Origin: JBOFOR01 sp051654865
Lineage (GTDB): Bacteria; Bacillota; Clostridia; Peptostreptococcales; Peptostreptococcaceae
Direction: 5' to 3'
Assembly (NCBI GenBank): GCA_051654865.1
Contig: JBOFYV010000041.1
Location: 49,498 to 113,497, forward strand
DNA length: 64,000 nucleotides
Shown: positions 6,983 to 16,303 of the stretch, piece after piece
How the letters are laid out: every line of letters begins with the position of its first letter
How positions within the stretch are numbered: position 1 is the stretch's first letter
Made by a program: the position numbers and the translations under genes
The notes under the pieces: model-generated
What the model was told of the DNA's origin: nothing
What the model saw: the letters and a program-made list of their open reading frames with translations, nothing else
Database searches by the model: none

Positions 6983-9622
6983 ATGGAAAATAAATATGTT
7001 TATAGTTTTGAAGAAGGTAATAAAGATATGAAATCATTATTAGGAGGTAAAGGAGCCAATCTAGCAGAGATGACAAAGATAGGTTTACCTGTACCTCCAG
7101 GATTTACCATAACAACTGCAGCCTGTAATAGTTATTATGAAAATAATGAAATCATAATAGATGGTATAGTAGATGAAATAAAAATAAACTTAGAAAACTT
7201 AGAATCAAATATAGGTAAAAAGCTAGGTTGTACAAAAAAACCACTTTTATTATCAGTTCGTTCAGGGTCTGTATTTTCAATGCCTGGAATGATGGATACG
7301 ATATTAAATTTAGGTTTAAATGATGAAACTGTAGTTGCTTTAGCTAATACAACAAATAATGAAAGATTTGCTTATGATAGCTATAGAAGATTTATACAAA
7401 TGTTTTCTGATGTAGCTATGGGTATACAAAAATACAAATTTGAAAATATATTAGATATAATCAAAAATCAAAATGGATACACGACTGATACAGAATTAAC
7501 AATAAAAGATTTAAAATGTCTTGTAAAAGAATATAAAAAGATATACAAAATAGAAATAAAAAAAGACTTTCCTCAAAATCCTAAAGAGCAGTTAATGCTT
7601 GCAATAAAAGCAGTATTCAAATCATGGAACAATCCTCGTGCGGTAGTATATCGAAAAATAAACGATATACCTAATAACCTTGGAACCGCAGTAAACATTC
7701 AATCAATGGTATTTGGAAATATGGGGGAAACTAGTGGAACAGGCGTTGCCTTTACTAGAAGCCCATCTACAGGAGAAAATAAGTTGTTTGGTGAGTTTTT
7801 AATGAACGCTCAAGGAGAAGATGTTGTAGCTGGAATAAGGACACCCAAAAATATATCAATATTGAAAAATATAATGCCGAGTATATACGATCAGTTTATA
7901 AAAATTGCATCTAATCTTGAAAATCACTATAAAGATATGCAAGATATAGAGTTTACTATAGAAAAAGAAAAATTATATATCTTGCAAACAAGAAATGGAA
8001 AAAGAACTGCTAATGCGGCAATAAATATAGCTGTAGATTTAGTTTTAGAAAATATAATAGATGAAAAAGAAGCAATTCTAAGAGTTGATCCAAGACAATT
8101 AGAGCAGTTATTACATCCAAGCTTTGAAAATGAATCTTTAAATAGCACTAAGGCTATAGCAAAAGGGTTACCAGCTTCACCGGGAGCAAGTTTAGGTAAG
8201 ATATATTTTAATGCAAAAGATGTAGTTGAAGCTTCAAATAAAGGAGAAGAAGCTATATTAGTGCGTTTAGAAACATCTCCAGAAGATATAGAAGGAATGG
8301 TTTCTTCAACTGGAATACTTACTGCTAGAGGAGGTATGACTTCTCATGCAGCTGTTGTTGCCCGTGGAATGGGAAAATGTTGTGTTGCAGGATGTTCAGA
8401 AATAATAGTAGATGAATATAACAAAGAAATTAGAATAGAAGATATAATTATCAAAGAAGGAGATTATATATCTTTAGATGGATCGACAGGGTATGTATAT
8501 CTAGGCAAGGTTAAGAAAAGTGAAGCATCTCTGAGTGGTAACTTTGAAATATTAATGGGATGGGCTGATAAATATAGAAAAATGATGATAAGAACTAATG
8601 CTGATAATCCTAGAGATGCAAAAACAGCTATAATGTTTGGAGCGGAAGGTATAGGATTATGTAGAACAGAGCATATGTTTTTTAATGACGATAGAATACC
8701 AGCAGTAAGGGAAATGATACTCTCAAAAACATTAGAGCAAAGACTTAAAGCACTTGAGAAATTACTACCGATGCAAAGAGAAGATTTTATAGAAATATTC
8801 AAGGTGATGGATGGAAAGTCAGTAAATATAAGGTTATTAGATCCCCCATTACATGAGTTTTTGCCAAAAGACGACGAGTCAATAATAAATATTGCAAAAA
8901 CTATGAGATTAGAAGTAGAGGAAATAAAAAGAAGAATTGTTGATTTAGATGAATTTAATCCAATGCTAGGTCATAGGGGCTGTAGGCTTGCAATAACATT
9001 TCCTGAAATATATGAAATGCAAGCAAAAGCAATAATTCAAGGTGCTATAGATGCTACTAAGGAAGGTGTCATAGTATATCCAGAAATAATGATTCCTTTA
9101 GTAGGAGAAGTAAAAGAATTGAGTATATTAAGAACATTGATAAAAGATACCGTAGATAGCATCATTGCTGATGAAAATGTAAGTATTTCTTATACAATAG
9201 GAACTATGATAGAAGTGCCACGCGCATGCTTAACAGCTGATGAAATAGCATATGAAGCAGATTTCTTTAGTTTTGGAACTAATGATTTAACTCAGATGAC
9301 TTTTGGATACTCAAGAGACGATGCAGGAAAATTCTTAGGAGAATATGTAAATAAAGCATTATTAGATAAAGACCCATTTGACGTATTAGACCAAAAAGGA
9401 GTAGGAAAATTAGTTGAAATGGCTACAAAATTAGGGCGAAGTTCAAAGCCGAATTTAAAGTTAGGCATATGTGGAGAGCATGGAGGGGAGCCTTCTTCTA
9501 TAGATTTTTGTTTTAAAATGGGACTTAATTATGTATCATGTTCACCATATAGAGTGCCTATAGCAAGACTAGCTGCAGCACAGTCAAGTATAAAAAGTTT
9601 AAATAAAAAGCGAACATTATAG
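6983..9622 (+). CDS. ppdK: Pyruvate, phosphate dikinase
   Basis: 879 residues, full family length. The N-terminal ATP-grasp domain carries GGKGANLAEM and SGSVFSMPGMMDT. The swivelling phosphohistidine domain has GGMTSHAAVVARGMG, in which the histidine counts as residue 455, exactly the classical catalytic position, with the regulatory Thr453 two residues before. The C-terminal TIM barrel ends with CGEHGGEPSS (Cys830). It interconverts pyruvate + ATP + Pi with PEP + AMP + PPi. With ppsR upstream supplying phospho-control, this unit likely drives PEP formation from amino-acid-derived pyruvate. A GGGGG ribosome binding site lies at 6971-6975. Confidence 0.98.
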   Translation: MENKYVYSFEEGNKDMKSLLGGKGANLAEMTKIGLPVPPGFTITTAACNSYYENNEIIIDGIVDEIKINLENLESNIGKKLGCTKKPLLLSVRSGSVFSMPGMMDTILNLGLNDETVVALANTTNNERFAYDSYRRFIQMFSDVAMGIQKYKFENILDIIKNQNGYTTDTELTIKDLKCLVKEYKKIYKIEIKKDFPQNPKEQLMLAIKAVFKSWNNPRAVVYRKINDIPNNLGTAVNIQSMVFGNMGETSGTGVAFTRSPSTGENKLFGEFLMNAQGEDVVAGIRTPKNISILKNIMPSIYDQFIKIASNLENHYKDMQDIEFTIEKEKLYILQTRNGKRTANAAINIAVDLVLENIIDEKEAILRVDPRQLEQLLHPSFENESLNSTKAIAKGLPASPGASLGKIYFNAKDVVEASNKGEEAILVRLETSPEDIEGMVSSTGILTARGGMTSHAAVVARGMGKCCVAGCSEIIVDEYNKEIRIEDIIIKEGDYISLDGSTGYVYLGKVKKSEASLSGNFEILMGWADKYRKMMIRTNADNPRDAKTAIMFGAEGIGLCRTEHMFFNDDRIPAVREMILSKTLEQRLKALEKLLPMQREDFIEIFKVMDGKSVNIRLLDPPLHEFLPKDDESIINIAKTMRLEVEEIKRRIVDLDEFNPMLGHRGCRLAITFPEIYEMQAKAIIQGAIDATKEGVIVYPEIMIPLVGEVKELSILRTLIKDTVDSIIADENVSISYTIGTMIEVPRACLTADEIAYEADFFSFGTNDLTQMTFGYSRDDAGKFLGEYVNKALLDKDPFDVLDQKGVGKLVEMATKLGRSSKPNLKLGICGEHGGEPSSIDFCFKMGLNYVSCSPYRVPIARLAAAQSSIKSLNKKRTL

Positions 9623-9708
9623 AAAGATTTATATGAACCTTATCCCCGTACAAATGCATAGATTAATGTATAGTGAAAAATAGAAATATATTTAGGGGGT
9701 AAATAATA

Positions 9709-9957
9709 ATGATTAAATGCCCAAGATGTGGTAAAGAGGTATCAACTCGACCAGGTACAATATGTCCAAGATGTGGACTTAAGGTTTCTGAAGTTACAGA
9801 GAAAGTTAGATGTCCAGAGGCTGCTTGTAGAGCTCTAGTATCTAAAAAATTAGAATATTGTCCAAAATGTGGATGTAAATTAAAAGGATATAATATTTCA
9901 GACTTTATAAAAATGGCAAGATGTAAAATAGATGAAACTTTAAATGATAAAGAATAA
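9709..9957 (+). CDS. Small double zinc-ribbon protein
   Basis: 82 residues with four CxxC pairs: CPRCG (4-8), CPRCG (19-23), a C-x4-C pair and CPKCGCKL (52-59). This gives two or more zinc ribbons and a short helical tail (SDFIKMARCKIDETL). No enzymatic domain is visible. Such small zinc-ribbon proteins are common and mostly uncharacterised in Clostridia. It stands alone behind a GGGGG ribosome binding site and shares a convergent terminator with the topoisomerase on the other strand. Confidence 0.8.
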   Translation: MIKCPRCGKEVSTRPGTICPRCGLKVSEVTEKVRCPEAACRALVSKKLEYCPKCGCKLKGYNISDFIKMARCKIDETLNDKE

Positions 9958-9980
9958 GGTTGCTATTATTTAGCAACCTT
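9956..9980. terminator. Convergent hairpin between the zinc-ribbon gene and topB
   Basis: A perfect 9-bp stem (9956-9964 with 9972-9980) starts within one stop codon and holds the other gene's stop in its loop. T-tracts are weak on both sides. Confidence 0.6.
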
Positions 9981-12155
9981 ATCTATTTCTAGATCCCATC
10001 CCCAAAAGCCATTATCTTTTTTGCTATACTTTAGACTGGCATCAAATTTATTTCCTTGTTTTGAAGTTAGTGATTTTACTTTAGCAGTTCCATTTTTAAG
10101 AATGCTTTTTACCATAGTTTTATTTGGTTTCTTTTTATAAAATTCTAAGAATTTATCATTTTTCCAAATTCCAAATTTACACTCTTTATAGTTAGTACAG
10201 ATATATCCTTTTTCTATTTCGACAACATCATTTTGACAGACAGGACATTTACCAAGAGATTCATTTTCATTAGATGTAGATTTGGAAGGTTTAGAGGTAG
10301 TTACCCTTGACTTAGAAGATTCTTTTGTATACTTTTTTGTTTTAGGATTGTATACAAAATTTTCAGTACTTATATTTTTAGGTCTATCCCTTTTAATTAA
10401 TTCTACATTGTTGAAAATAAAGTTCATTATATTTGTTAAATATTCTTTTCTAGTAAATGTACCTTTTTGAATATCGCTTAAGCTTTTTTCAAGTTTTCCT
10501 GTATAGTCTACGTCGAATAATTCTTTGACTGGGAAAATTTCAACTAAGTTTTTACCTAAGTCAGTTATGAAATAAGACTTACCTTTTTTACCAACATATC
10601 CAACCTGTAGTATTTTCTTAAGGACATCAGCACGTGTAGCAGATGTACCTATCGAATATCCAGATAGTACTGTAGTATCATCATCTGAAACATTTTTGCC
10701 ACAATTTTTCATAGCTTTAAGTAGTGTATCTTCAGTATATGATTTAGGTGGAGTAGTTTGTTTAGTTAAAGGTTTTATTTCTACTATATCTACTATTTCA
10801 TCTTTATTTACAAAAGGTAATAAATCATCTTTTTCTTCTTTATTATAAACCTCAAGGTATCCTTTAGATTTAAGAACTTTACCTTTAGTGATGAAAATAT
10901 TTTTATTTACATCTGTTTTTATTTCTGTATTTTCATACTCTGCAGGAGGCATAAAATTCGCTAAAAATCGGTCCTTAATAGTATTATAAACAATAGTTTC
11001 ATCAGGTGTTAACTTACTTGGAATAATGTAAGTTGGCATGATGGCACTATGGCTATCAACTTTAGATGAATCAAAAACCCTCTTTGTTTTAGTAAATTTA
11101 ATTTTATCAGCATAATCAAGTCCAACTTTTAATTTATTTAAAGTTTGAGAGGCTTTATCAGCTAAACTTTCTTCTAAGTAAATAGAATCAGTCCTAGGAT
11201 AAGTAATATACCCTCCCTTACCTTTTCCCTCATAAAGGGATTGGCACACGCTTAAAACTTTATCAGACGTGAAATTTGAGTACTTAGAAGTAATATATCC
11301 TTGTAGTGATGTTAAACTAAACAGTTTAGGTGCATATTCTTTACTAGTACTAACTTTTTTATCTATTATTTTTCCGTTATCAGAGTTCATATTATTTATA
11401 GCTTCATTTACTTCTTCGATAGTATCAAATTTACTTTCTTTTCCTTTGGTATACTTACCTTTATACTCTCCATTGTCACATTTAAAAGTACCTTCGATTT
11501 CATAGTAAGTTTTTGGTATAAAATTCATTATTTCCATATCTCTATCATAAATTAACTTTACAGTTGGAAGTATTACACGACCGATATTAAGTAGCTTACC
11601 GTTTCCATATTTTAATGTAGCAACAGATGTAAAATTAATACCTATTAGCCAGTCAGTAATAAGTCTAGTATAACCAGCTGCTTGAAGATTTCTCATATCA
11701 ATATCGTCTTTTAGGTTATTCATACCTCTAGTGATATCCTCAGGAGTCCATTCATTGACTAATATTCTTTTGACAGGCTTTTTATTTTTAGCTAGTAAAA
11801 AAATTAAAAAGGAAATTAACTCTCCTTCACGATCATTGTCTGTTGCATTAATCACGTACTCAACATCGTCTCTACTTAAAAGTTTTTTTACTATATCGAA
11901 TTGTTTCTTTTTTGAACTATCAACTTTAAATTTAAATTTATCTGCAGGTATAAAAGGAAAATTATCCATCTTCCAAGAACCTGAGTATTTATCTTTGTCA
12001 TAATCCTTCATATCATATAGGCCTACTAAATGACCTACAGCATATGTAACTATATATCCGTTTCCCTCAAAATATCCATCTCCTCTAGTCTTAGCACCTA
12101 TAAATGATGCTACAGTTTTAGCGACAGATGGTTTTTCGGCTAATATAATTTTCAT
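9966..12155 (-). CDS. topB: DNA topoisomerase III, divergent paralogue
   Basis: 729 residues from the ATG at 12155, placed 8 bases after AAAGGAGG; the TTG two codons earlier is rejected. The N-terminal Toprim domain has LAEKPSVAK and TDNDREGE. The active-site tyrosine is in YITYPRTDS (Tyr319 by my count). A C-terminal zinc ribbon (CPVCQND...CTNYKECKFG) and a Topo C-like tail (GKCP...GFWGWDLE) follow. It relaxes and decatenates DNA as a type IA enzyme. The usual GRVQTPTL motif is GRVILPTV here. A second, canonical topB lies at 60630, so this copy may be specialised or acquired from a mobile element. Confidence 0.92.
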   Translation of the reverse strand: MKIILAEKPSVAKTVASFIGAKTRGDGYFEGNGYIVTYAVGHLVGLYDMKDYDKDKYSGSWKMDNFPFIPADKFKFKVDSSKKKQFDIVKKLLSRDDVEYVINATDNDREGELISFLIFLLAKNKKPVKRILVNEWTPEDITRGMNNLKDDIDMRNLQAAGYTRLITDWLIGINFTSVATLKYGNGKLLNIGRVILPTVKLIYDRDMEIMNFIPKTYYEIEGTFKCDNGEYKGKYTKGKESKFDTIEEVNEAINNMNSDNGKIIDKKVSTSKEYAPKLFSLTSLQGYITSKYSNFTSDKVLSVCQSLYEGKGKGGYITYPRTDSIYLEESLADKASQTLNKLKVGLDYADKIKFTKTKRVFDSSKVDSHSAIMPTYIIPSKLTPDETIVYNTIKDRFLANFMPPAEYENTEIKTDVNKNIFITKGKVLKSKGYLEVYNKEEKDDLLPFVNKDEIVDIVEIKPLTKQTTPPKSYTEDTLLKAMKNCGKNVSDDDTTVLSGYSIGTSATRADVLKKILQVGYVGKKGKSYFITDLGKNLVEIFPVKELFDVDYTGKLEKSLSDIQKGTFTRKEYLTNIMNFIFNNVELIKRDRPKNISTENFVYNPKTKKYTKESSKSRVTTSKPSKSTSNENESLGKCPVCQNDVVEIEKGYICTNYKECKFGIWKNDKFLEFYKKKPNKTMVKSILKNGTAKVKSLTSKQGNKFDASLKYSKKDNGFWGWDLEIDKVAK

Positions 12156-12192
12156 AATCAACCTCCTTTAAATCGCCTTAATATATTATCAT

Positions 12193-12220
12193 AAAAAAAG
12201 AAAAGACTGCAAGGCAGTCT
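12193..12220 (-). terminator. Intrinsic terminator overlapping the stop of the 12219 gene (minus strand)
   Basis: A 7-bp stem (12204-12210 with 12214-12220, loop AAG) is followed on the minus strand by a T-rich tail, including seven T at 12193-12199. It ends the upstream hypothetical gene before topB. Confidence 0.8.
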
Positions 12221-12848
12221 AAAAATTATAATTAAAATTATTATTATTATTTGTTAATCCTTTTAGATAAAAGTCTACATAATTATTAGGTGAGTTATTC
12301 ATTAAGCTAACAAATGAGATGTGAGAAACATTTGTAGGATTCAATTCCTTAGAGTGATAATTTAATGTTACACCAGAAACTGTACAAGAGGCATTAGGAT
12401 TTATATAAATTCTTTGTGTATCAGATAAGGATGTAAATACCTCAAATGTTTTAGAAGTATCAATTAAGTAAGAGTAGTCAATATAATCAGCTAACTTAGG
12501 ATATAGAGTGCAAATATTAGCAACTACATCTAACTCAGATAAATCCTTATGGTTTTCCTTATATCCACCTAAAATTATTTTGCAGTTATTTTTATATAAA
12601 TCTTTAAAAATAATAATTAAGTTTTTTAAGCTATCATTAATTTCAATTGGAAAATATAAATATAAAGGATGTGTTTCATCAATAATAATATTATAATCAT
12701 CTAACAAATTGTTTAAAGAGTAAGAATCAATGGTATAATAGCTTTTGGATTCTAAATTATTATACATTAAATACAAATTGCCATATAAGTTTAAATTGTA
12801 TATGACTTCTAGTTTTTGTTTCATCCAAGGTATAGGTAGTATATTCAT
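12219..12848 (-). CDS. Hypothetical protein, 209 residues
   Basis: I do not recognise this protein. The ATG at 12848 is chosen because AGGAGG sits 7 bases upstream; a TTG two codons earlier is less well placed. It is soluble, rich in Asn, Tyr, Ile and Leu, with predicted alternating strands and helices, and it ends in an unusual asparagine-rich tail (NNNNNFNYNF). There is no signal peptide, no membrane segment and no clear catalytic motif. It is monocistronic: its own terminator overlaps the stop and a hairpin-containing divergent spacer separates it from dut. The alternating layout loosely resembles a Rossmann-like fold, but I would not assign one. Confidence 0.6.
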   Translation of the reverse strand: MNILPIPWMKQKLEVIYNLNLYGNLYLMYNNLESKSYYTIDSYSLNNLLDDYNIIIDETHPLYLYFPIEINDSLKNLIIIFKDLYKNNCKIILGGYKENHKDLSELDVVANICTLYPKLADYIDYSYLIDTSKTFEVFTSLSDTQRIYINPNASCTVSGVTLNYHSKELNPTNVSHISFVSLMNNSPNNYVDFYLKGLTNNNNNFNYNF

Positions 12849-12952
12849 ACGCAATCCTCCTAAATTTATAAAGGTTTAAGTATATATTAATATTGTTTAT
12901 ATTCGATAAGAAACAGGTTATTCCTTCTGTATTAATATATTCATAAGTATGT

Positions 12953-12992
12953 TAGTTTACTATAATTTTCTTTTAAAAGTTATAGTAGACTA
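12953..12992. promoter_or_regulatory. Inverted repeat in the divergent spacer upstream of dut
   Basis: 13-base arms (12953-12965 and 12980-12992) are complementary except for one G-T pair, around a 14-base centre. No T-run follows. It may be an operator or leader hairpin for dut, whose start is 34 bases on. Confidence 0.35.
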
Positions 12993-13025
12993 GTATATTT
13001 ATATGACGAAAGGATAAGTTTTAAT

Positions 13026-13490
13026 ATGAAAATTAGAATAAAGTATTTTGAAGGAGCTACTAAACTAAATAAAATAGCAAAAGGTAATTGGATAGATGTA
13101 TATTCAAGTAAAGATGTATTTATTAAAGAAGGAGATCGTGGTATGGTTCCTTTAGGATTTGCCCTAGAATTACCAACAGGATGGGAAGGTCACTTAGCGC
13201 CAAGGAGTTCTACATTTAAAACATGGGGAGTTATTCAGACTAATTCTGTTGGAGTCGTTGATGATACATATATAGGAGATAATGATCAATGGCATATGCC
13301 GGTTTATTGTTTACAATATAAAGATATAGAAGTAATAGACGGTGTAGAATATCGTGGAACTTGGGTAAGAAAAGGTGATAAGATAGGACAGTTTAGAATA
13401 ATGGAAGTAATGCCAGAGATAGAGCTAGAAGAAGTTGAATCTTTTGGAAATAAAGATAGGGGTGGATTTGGAAGTACAGGAAAAAAATAA
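13026..13490 (+). CDS. dut: dUTP diphosphatase (trimeric dUTPase)
   Basis: 154 residues with the trimeric dUTPase motifs in order: APRSS (58-62), GVVDDTYIGD (76-85, catalytic Asp80), KGDKIGQF (116-123) and the C-terminal arm RGGFGSTG (145-152). It hydrolyses dUTP to dUMP and PPi, limiting uracil in DNA and feeding thymidylate synthesis. There is a small insert (DNDQWHMPVYCLQYKDIEVIDG) relative to short bacterial enzymes, also seen in related clostridial and phage forms. It appears to stand alone; a hairpin precedes it and no terminator directly follows. Confidence 0.92.
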   Translation: MKIRIKYFEGATKLNKIAKGNWIDVYSSKDVFIKEGDRGMVPLGFALELPTGWEGHLAPRSSTFKTWGVIQTNSVGVVDDTYIGDNDQWHMPVYCLQYKDIEVIDGVEYRGTWVRKGDKIGQFRIMEVMPEIELEEVESFGNKDRGGFGSTGKK

Positions 13491-13604
13491 TTATTGATAA
13501 AATAAAAACAAAATAAATAAACATAAATTGTATTAAGATGATATGAAATTAGAAATAATAATACAAGGAATTAAAATCAGATGTTAAGTATAAGGAGTGT
13601 AATT

Positions 13605-14012
13605 ATGACTGTAGTAACAGATTTCTATCAATTTAAGTATAGTAGAAGTTCTTATTACATCGATTTGTTCATAAATAGAGATGCAATTTTAAACATAGAA
13701 GATGCTTTAAATGAAAGATTAAGTAACTTATCTATGAGCAAAGATACGGAGTGTGCGTATATGCGTCTTAAAGAACTATTTCAATTTTCAAGAGAATCAT
13801 CTAATTCAACGTATGTAGAAGTAAAAATTAACAAATGCTATCTTAAATATATAAAAGGTTTATATTATTATTTTGTAAGTAGAGATGAGTATATTACTTT
13901 AAAGGCTCTAAATGACTATTTACAAATATTTTTTGTCCAAGAACTAGAGGATATGAGTCGATTTAATATATTGAATGAGGATATAAAAGTTAGAGTATTA
14001 TCAAATGTATAA
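13605..14012 (+). CDS. Hypothetical protein, 135 residues
   Basis: Unrecognised. The ATG at 13605 follows AAGGAG by 7 bases and is preferred to an in-frame ATG at 13581 that has no ribosome binding site. The protein is soluble and mostly helical with alternating charge (NIEDALNERLSNLSMSKDTECAYMRLKELF) and has no metal-binding motif or membrane segment. A strong terminator follows. It may be co-transcribed with dut, which ends 114 bases upstream with no terminator between them. Confidence 0.6.
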   Translation: MTVVTDFYQFKYSRSSYYIDLFINRDAILNIEDALNERLSNLSMSKDTECAYMRLKELFQFSRESSNSTYVEVKINKCYLKYIKGLYYYFVSRDEYITLKALNDYLQIFFVQELEDMSRFNILNEDIKVRVLSNV

Positions 14013-14018
14013 ACTATT

Positions 14019-14054
14019 AAAAGCTCTGCCAAGTATTTTGGCAGAGCTTTTAAA
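14019..14054 (+). terminator. Intrinsic terminator
   Basis: A perfect 13-bp stem (14019-14031 with 14039-14051) ends in a T-run just after the hypothetical gene's stop. Confidence 0.9.
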
Positions 14055-14151
14055 TAGTGTACAAATATAAAACTTAGCACAATTACTTGAATTAGTTATA
14101 AGATTTATGATAAAATAATTTTCATGTTCGCATAAATGATGAGGTGATAAA

Positions 14152-15012
14152 ATGAGTGATTTAGCAGGAAAAGGCTGTGAAATTATAGTACCTTTCGACG
14201 AAAGGCAGCCATTAAGAGATATAGAAAGAAGTATAATAAAAAAATATAGAAAGAATTTATGGTCTAAATTTATAAAAGCTATAAGGGATTATAAGTTAGT
14301 TGAAGAAGGAGACAAAATTGCTGTTGCAATATCTGGAGGAAAAGACAGTTTATTAATGGCAAAAATGTTTCAGGAACTAAAAAGACATGGTCAAGTTAAT
14401 TTTGAAGTGGAATTCATAGCGATGGATCCAGGATATCATAAGGATATAAGACAGCTATTAGTTGATAACTGTGAATACTTAGATATTCCTATACATTTAT
14501 TTGATTCTAGAATATTTGAGATTGCAGATGAAATAGCAAAAGACTATCCTTGCTATATGTGCGCTAGGATGAGAAGAGGTGCATTATATTCTAAGGCAGA
14601 AGAGTTAGGATGTAATAAACTAGCATTAGGACATCATTATGATGATGTAATAGAAACGACAATGATGAATTTACTATGTGCAGGTAATTTTAAGACAATG
14701 TTACCAAAGTTGCATTCTACTAACTTTGATGGAATACAAATAATAAGACCATTATACTTTATTAGAGAAGAAAATATAATAAGGTTTATTCAAAATAGTG
14801 GTATATGGCCATTAAACTGTGCATGTATGGTTGCTGCAAAGAAAACAGGAAACAAAAGATATGAAATAAAAGATTTAATAAAGAGTTTAGAACCTAACTT
14901 TAAAGACGTAGAGAAATCTATATTTAAAGCTGCTGAAAATGTAAATATTGACTCAGTATTAGGTTGGCAACAAGATGGAGAAAAGCATTCTTTCTTAGAG
15001 AGATTTGAATAA
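14152..15012 (+). CDS. TtcA-family PP-loop ATPase (tRNA thiolation-like)
   Basis: 286 residues. The PP-loop SGGKDS (61-66) adenylates the substrate. The CxxC at 134-137 (PCYMCARMRRG) plus Cys223/Cys225 (LNCACM) match the cysteine set of TtcA-type enzymes, which bind a [4Fe-4S] cluster and make 2-thiocytidine at position 32 of some tRNAs. GHHYDDVIET (160-169) is the family's second nucleotide-site motif. Firmicutes often carry several TtcA/TilS-like paralogues, so the exact tRNA target is uncertain. It is monocistronic, with terminators on both sides. Confidence 0.88.
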   Translation: MSDLAGKGCEIIVPFDERQPLRDIERSIIKKYRKNLWSKFIKAIRDYKLVEEGDKIAVAISGGKDSLLMAKMFQELKRHGQVNFEVEFIAMDPGYHKDIRQLLVDNCEYLDIPIHLFDSRIFEIADEIAKDYPCYMCARMRRGALYSKAEELGCNKLALGHHYDDVIETTMMNLLCAGNFKTMLPKLHSTNFDGIQIIRPLYFIREENIIRFIQNSGIWPLNCACMVAAKKTGNKRYEIKDLIKSLEPNFKDVEKSIFKAAENVNIDSVLGWQQDGEKHSFLERFE

Positions 15013-15014
15013 TA

Positions 15015-15055
15015 AAAAAGCCGTTGATTATTTGATATATATCAGCGGCTTTTTG
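15015..15055 (+). terminator. Intrinsic terminator of the TtcA-like gene
   Basis: A stem of about 14 bp (15015-15028 with 15041-15054, one G-U) has T-runs at its 3' arm. Confidence 0.85.
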
Positions 15056-15165
15056 TATACCAGTAATAAAAAATGAAATTTATAGAAATAAATAAAATTA
15101 AGTCAAAAAACTTAGAATAAAATGGTAGAATATAAATATAGGAATTTAGAAAGGGTGAGTTTATA

Positions 15166-16182
15166 TTGAAAAAAATATATATAGACTTTGAAATGAATAT
15201 GCCAAGCTCTAAAAGTAAAAGAGATATGCTAGAGGCAGATATAATAGCGATAGGTGCTATACAATATGATACTAAAACGGGGAAAATAGAAGAGTTTAAA
15301 TCATTAATTAAACCAATTAGTAATCCATTTATATATCCTCATATTGAAGAGCTTACACAAATCAATCAAAATGACCTAGATACGGCTCCAACATATGAAG
15401 AAGTAATGAGAGAATTTAAAAAATGGTTAGGAACATTTTCTCAAATTGAAGGTATTTATACTTTTGGGAATTTAGATTTTACTTGTTTCAACAACACGGA
15501 TAAAAAAAGTTCACAAAGACATAATCATCCAAGATTTATAAATAACATAAGAAACTTATTTATTGATATTAAAGATAAGTACGTATCTTATGGTATAAGA
15601 TGTATGAATTATGTTTCGTTAAAGAACTTACTTAGTAGTGCAAATATTGAATTTAAAGGGGATGCACACGATCCGTTATATGATGCTTATAACTTATTTA
15701 TTTTAGATCATACACTAGAGGAGAATGAAAGTATTAGAAATGTATTAACGATACAAGATATAATAAGAGCTCCTTTTACTCAATTAAATAAAGAGTTAGA
15801 AGATAGTTTTGAAAGATATAAACGATATTTCTATAAGAAAGAAGGAAACTTCGATGAGGATAAGATATCAATAGAAATATTGAAAACAGTAAGATTATAT
15901 GTTTTATCTATAAAAGAAATTGATATATACAATATTGATATGTTAAGAGATTTTAATAAGAAATTAGATATAATAGATAAGTTAAAAGATTTAAATACAG
16001 GATATTTTTACTTATTACAAAATTTATACTTAGATATGAATGACTTGCTAGCTGATTTAATGCTATATAGATTACATCCAGAAGAATACAAAGATGAAAT
16101 TGATAATATTTTAAACTTATTTGAAGAAGATTTAAGCTATGAGAATATAGACTTTACTTTTTTATACAAAGAAAGCTGTTAA
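15166..16182 (+). CDS. DEDDh 3'-5' exonuclease domain protein
   Basis: 338 residues from a TTG start behind GAAAGGG. The N-terminal half is a DnaQ-like exonuclease fold: Asp7 and Glu9 in YIDFEMN, Asp104 in FGNLDF, and His168 with Asp173 in AHDPLYDAYN complete the DEDDh set. It resembles KapD/ERI-1-type exonucleases more than PolIII epsilon. The C-terminal 150 residues are helical and charged and I recognise no domain there. It probably trims nucleic acid 3' ends; DNA versus RNA is unresolved. The end of the gene forms half of a perfect 25-bp inverted repeat. Confidence 0.85.
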   Translation: MKKIYIDFEMNMPSSKSKRDMLEADIIAIGAIQYDTKTGKIEEFKSLIKPISNPFIYPHIEELTQINQNDLDTAPTYEEVMREFKKWLGTFSQIEGIYTFGNLDFTCFNNTDKKSSQRHNHPRFINNIRNLFIDIKDKYVSYGIRCMNYVSLKNLLSSANIEFKGDAHDPLYDAYNLFILDHTLEENESIRNVLTIQDIIRAPFTQLNKELEDSFERYKRYFYKKEGNFDEDKISIEILKTVRLYVLSIKEIDIYNIDMLRDFNKKLDIIDKLKDLNTGYFYLLQNLYLDMNDLLADLMLYRLHPEEYKDEIDNILNLFEEDLSYENIDFTFLYKESC

Positions 16183-16216
16183 TAAATTAAATTATTAACA
16201 GCTTTCTTTGTATAAA
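16161..16216 (+). terminator. Perfect 25-bp inverted repeat spanning the exonuclease stop codon
   Basis: 16161-16185 is the exact reverse complement of 16192-16216 with a 6-base loop. The last seven codons and the stop lie in the left arm. T-rich pyrimidine segments are inside the right arm rather than after it, so it may terminate on both strands or protect the 3' end. Confidence 0.75.
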
Positions 16217-16303
16217 AAAGTACATATTAAAATATAAATTAATATATTAGAGATTTTACAAATTGATACCATAAGAAAAAAGAAAGGAGTATAAATAGTT
16301 AAT

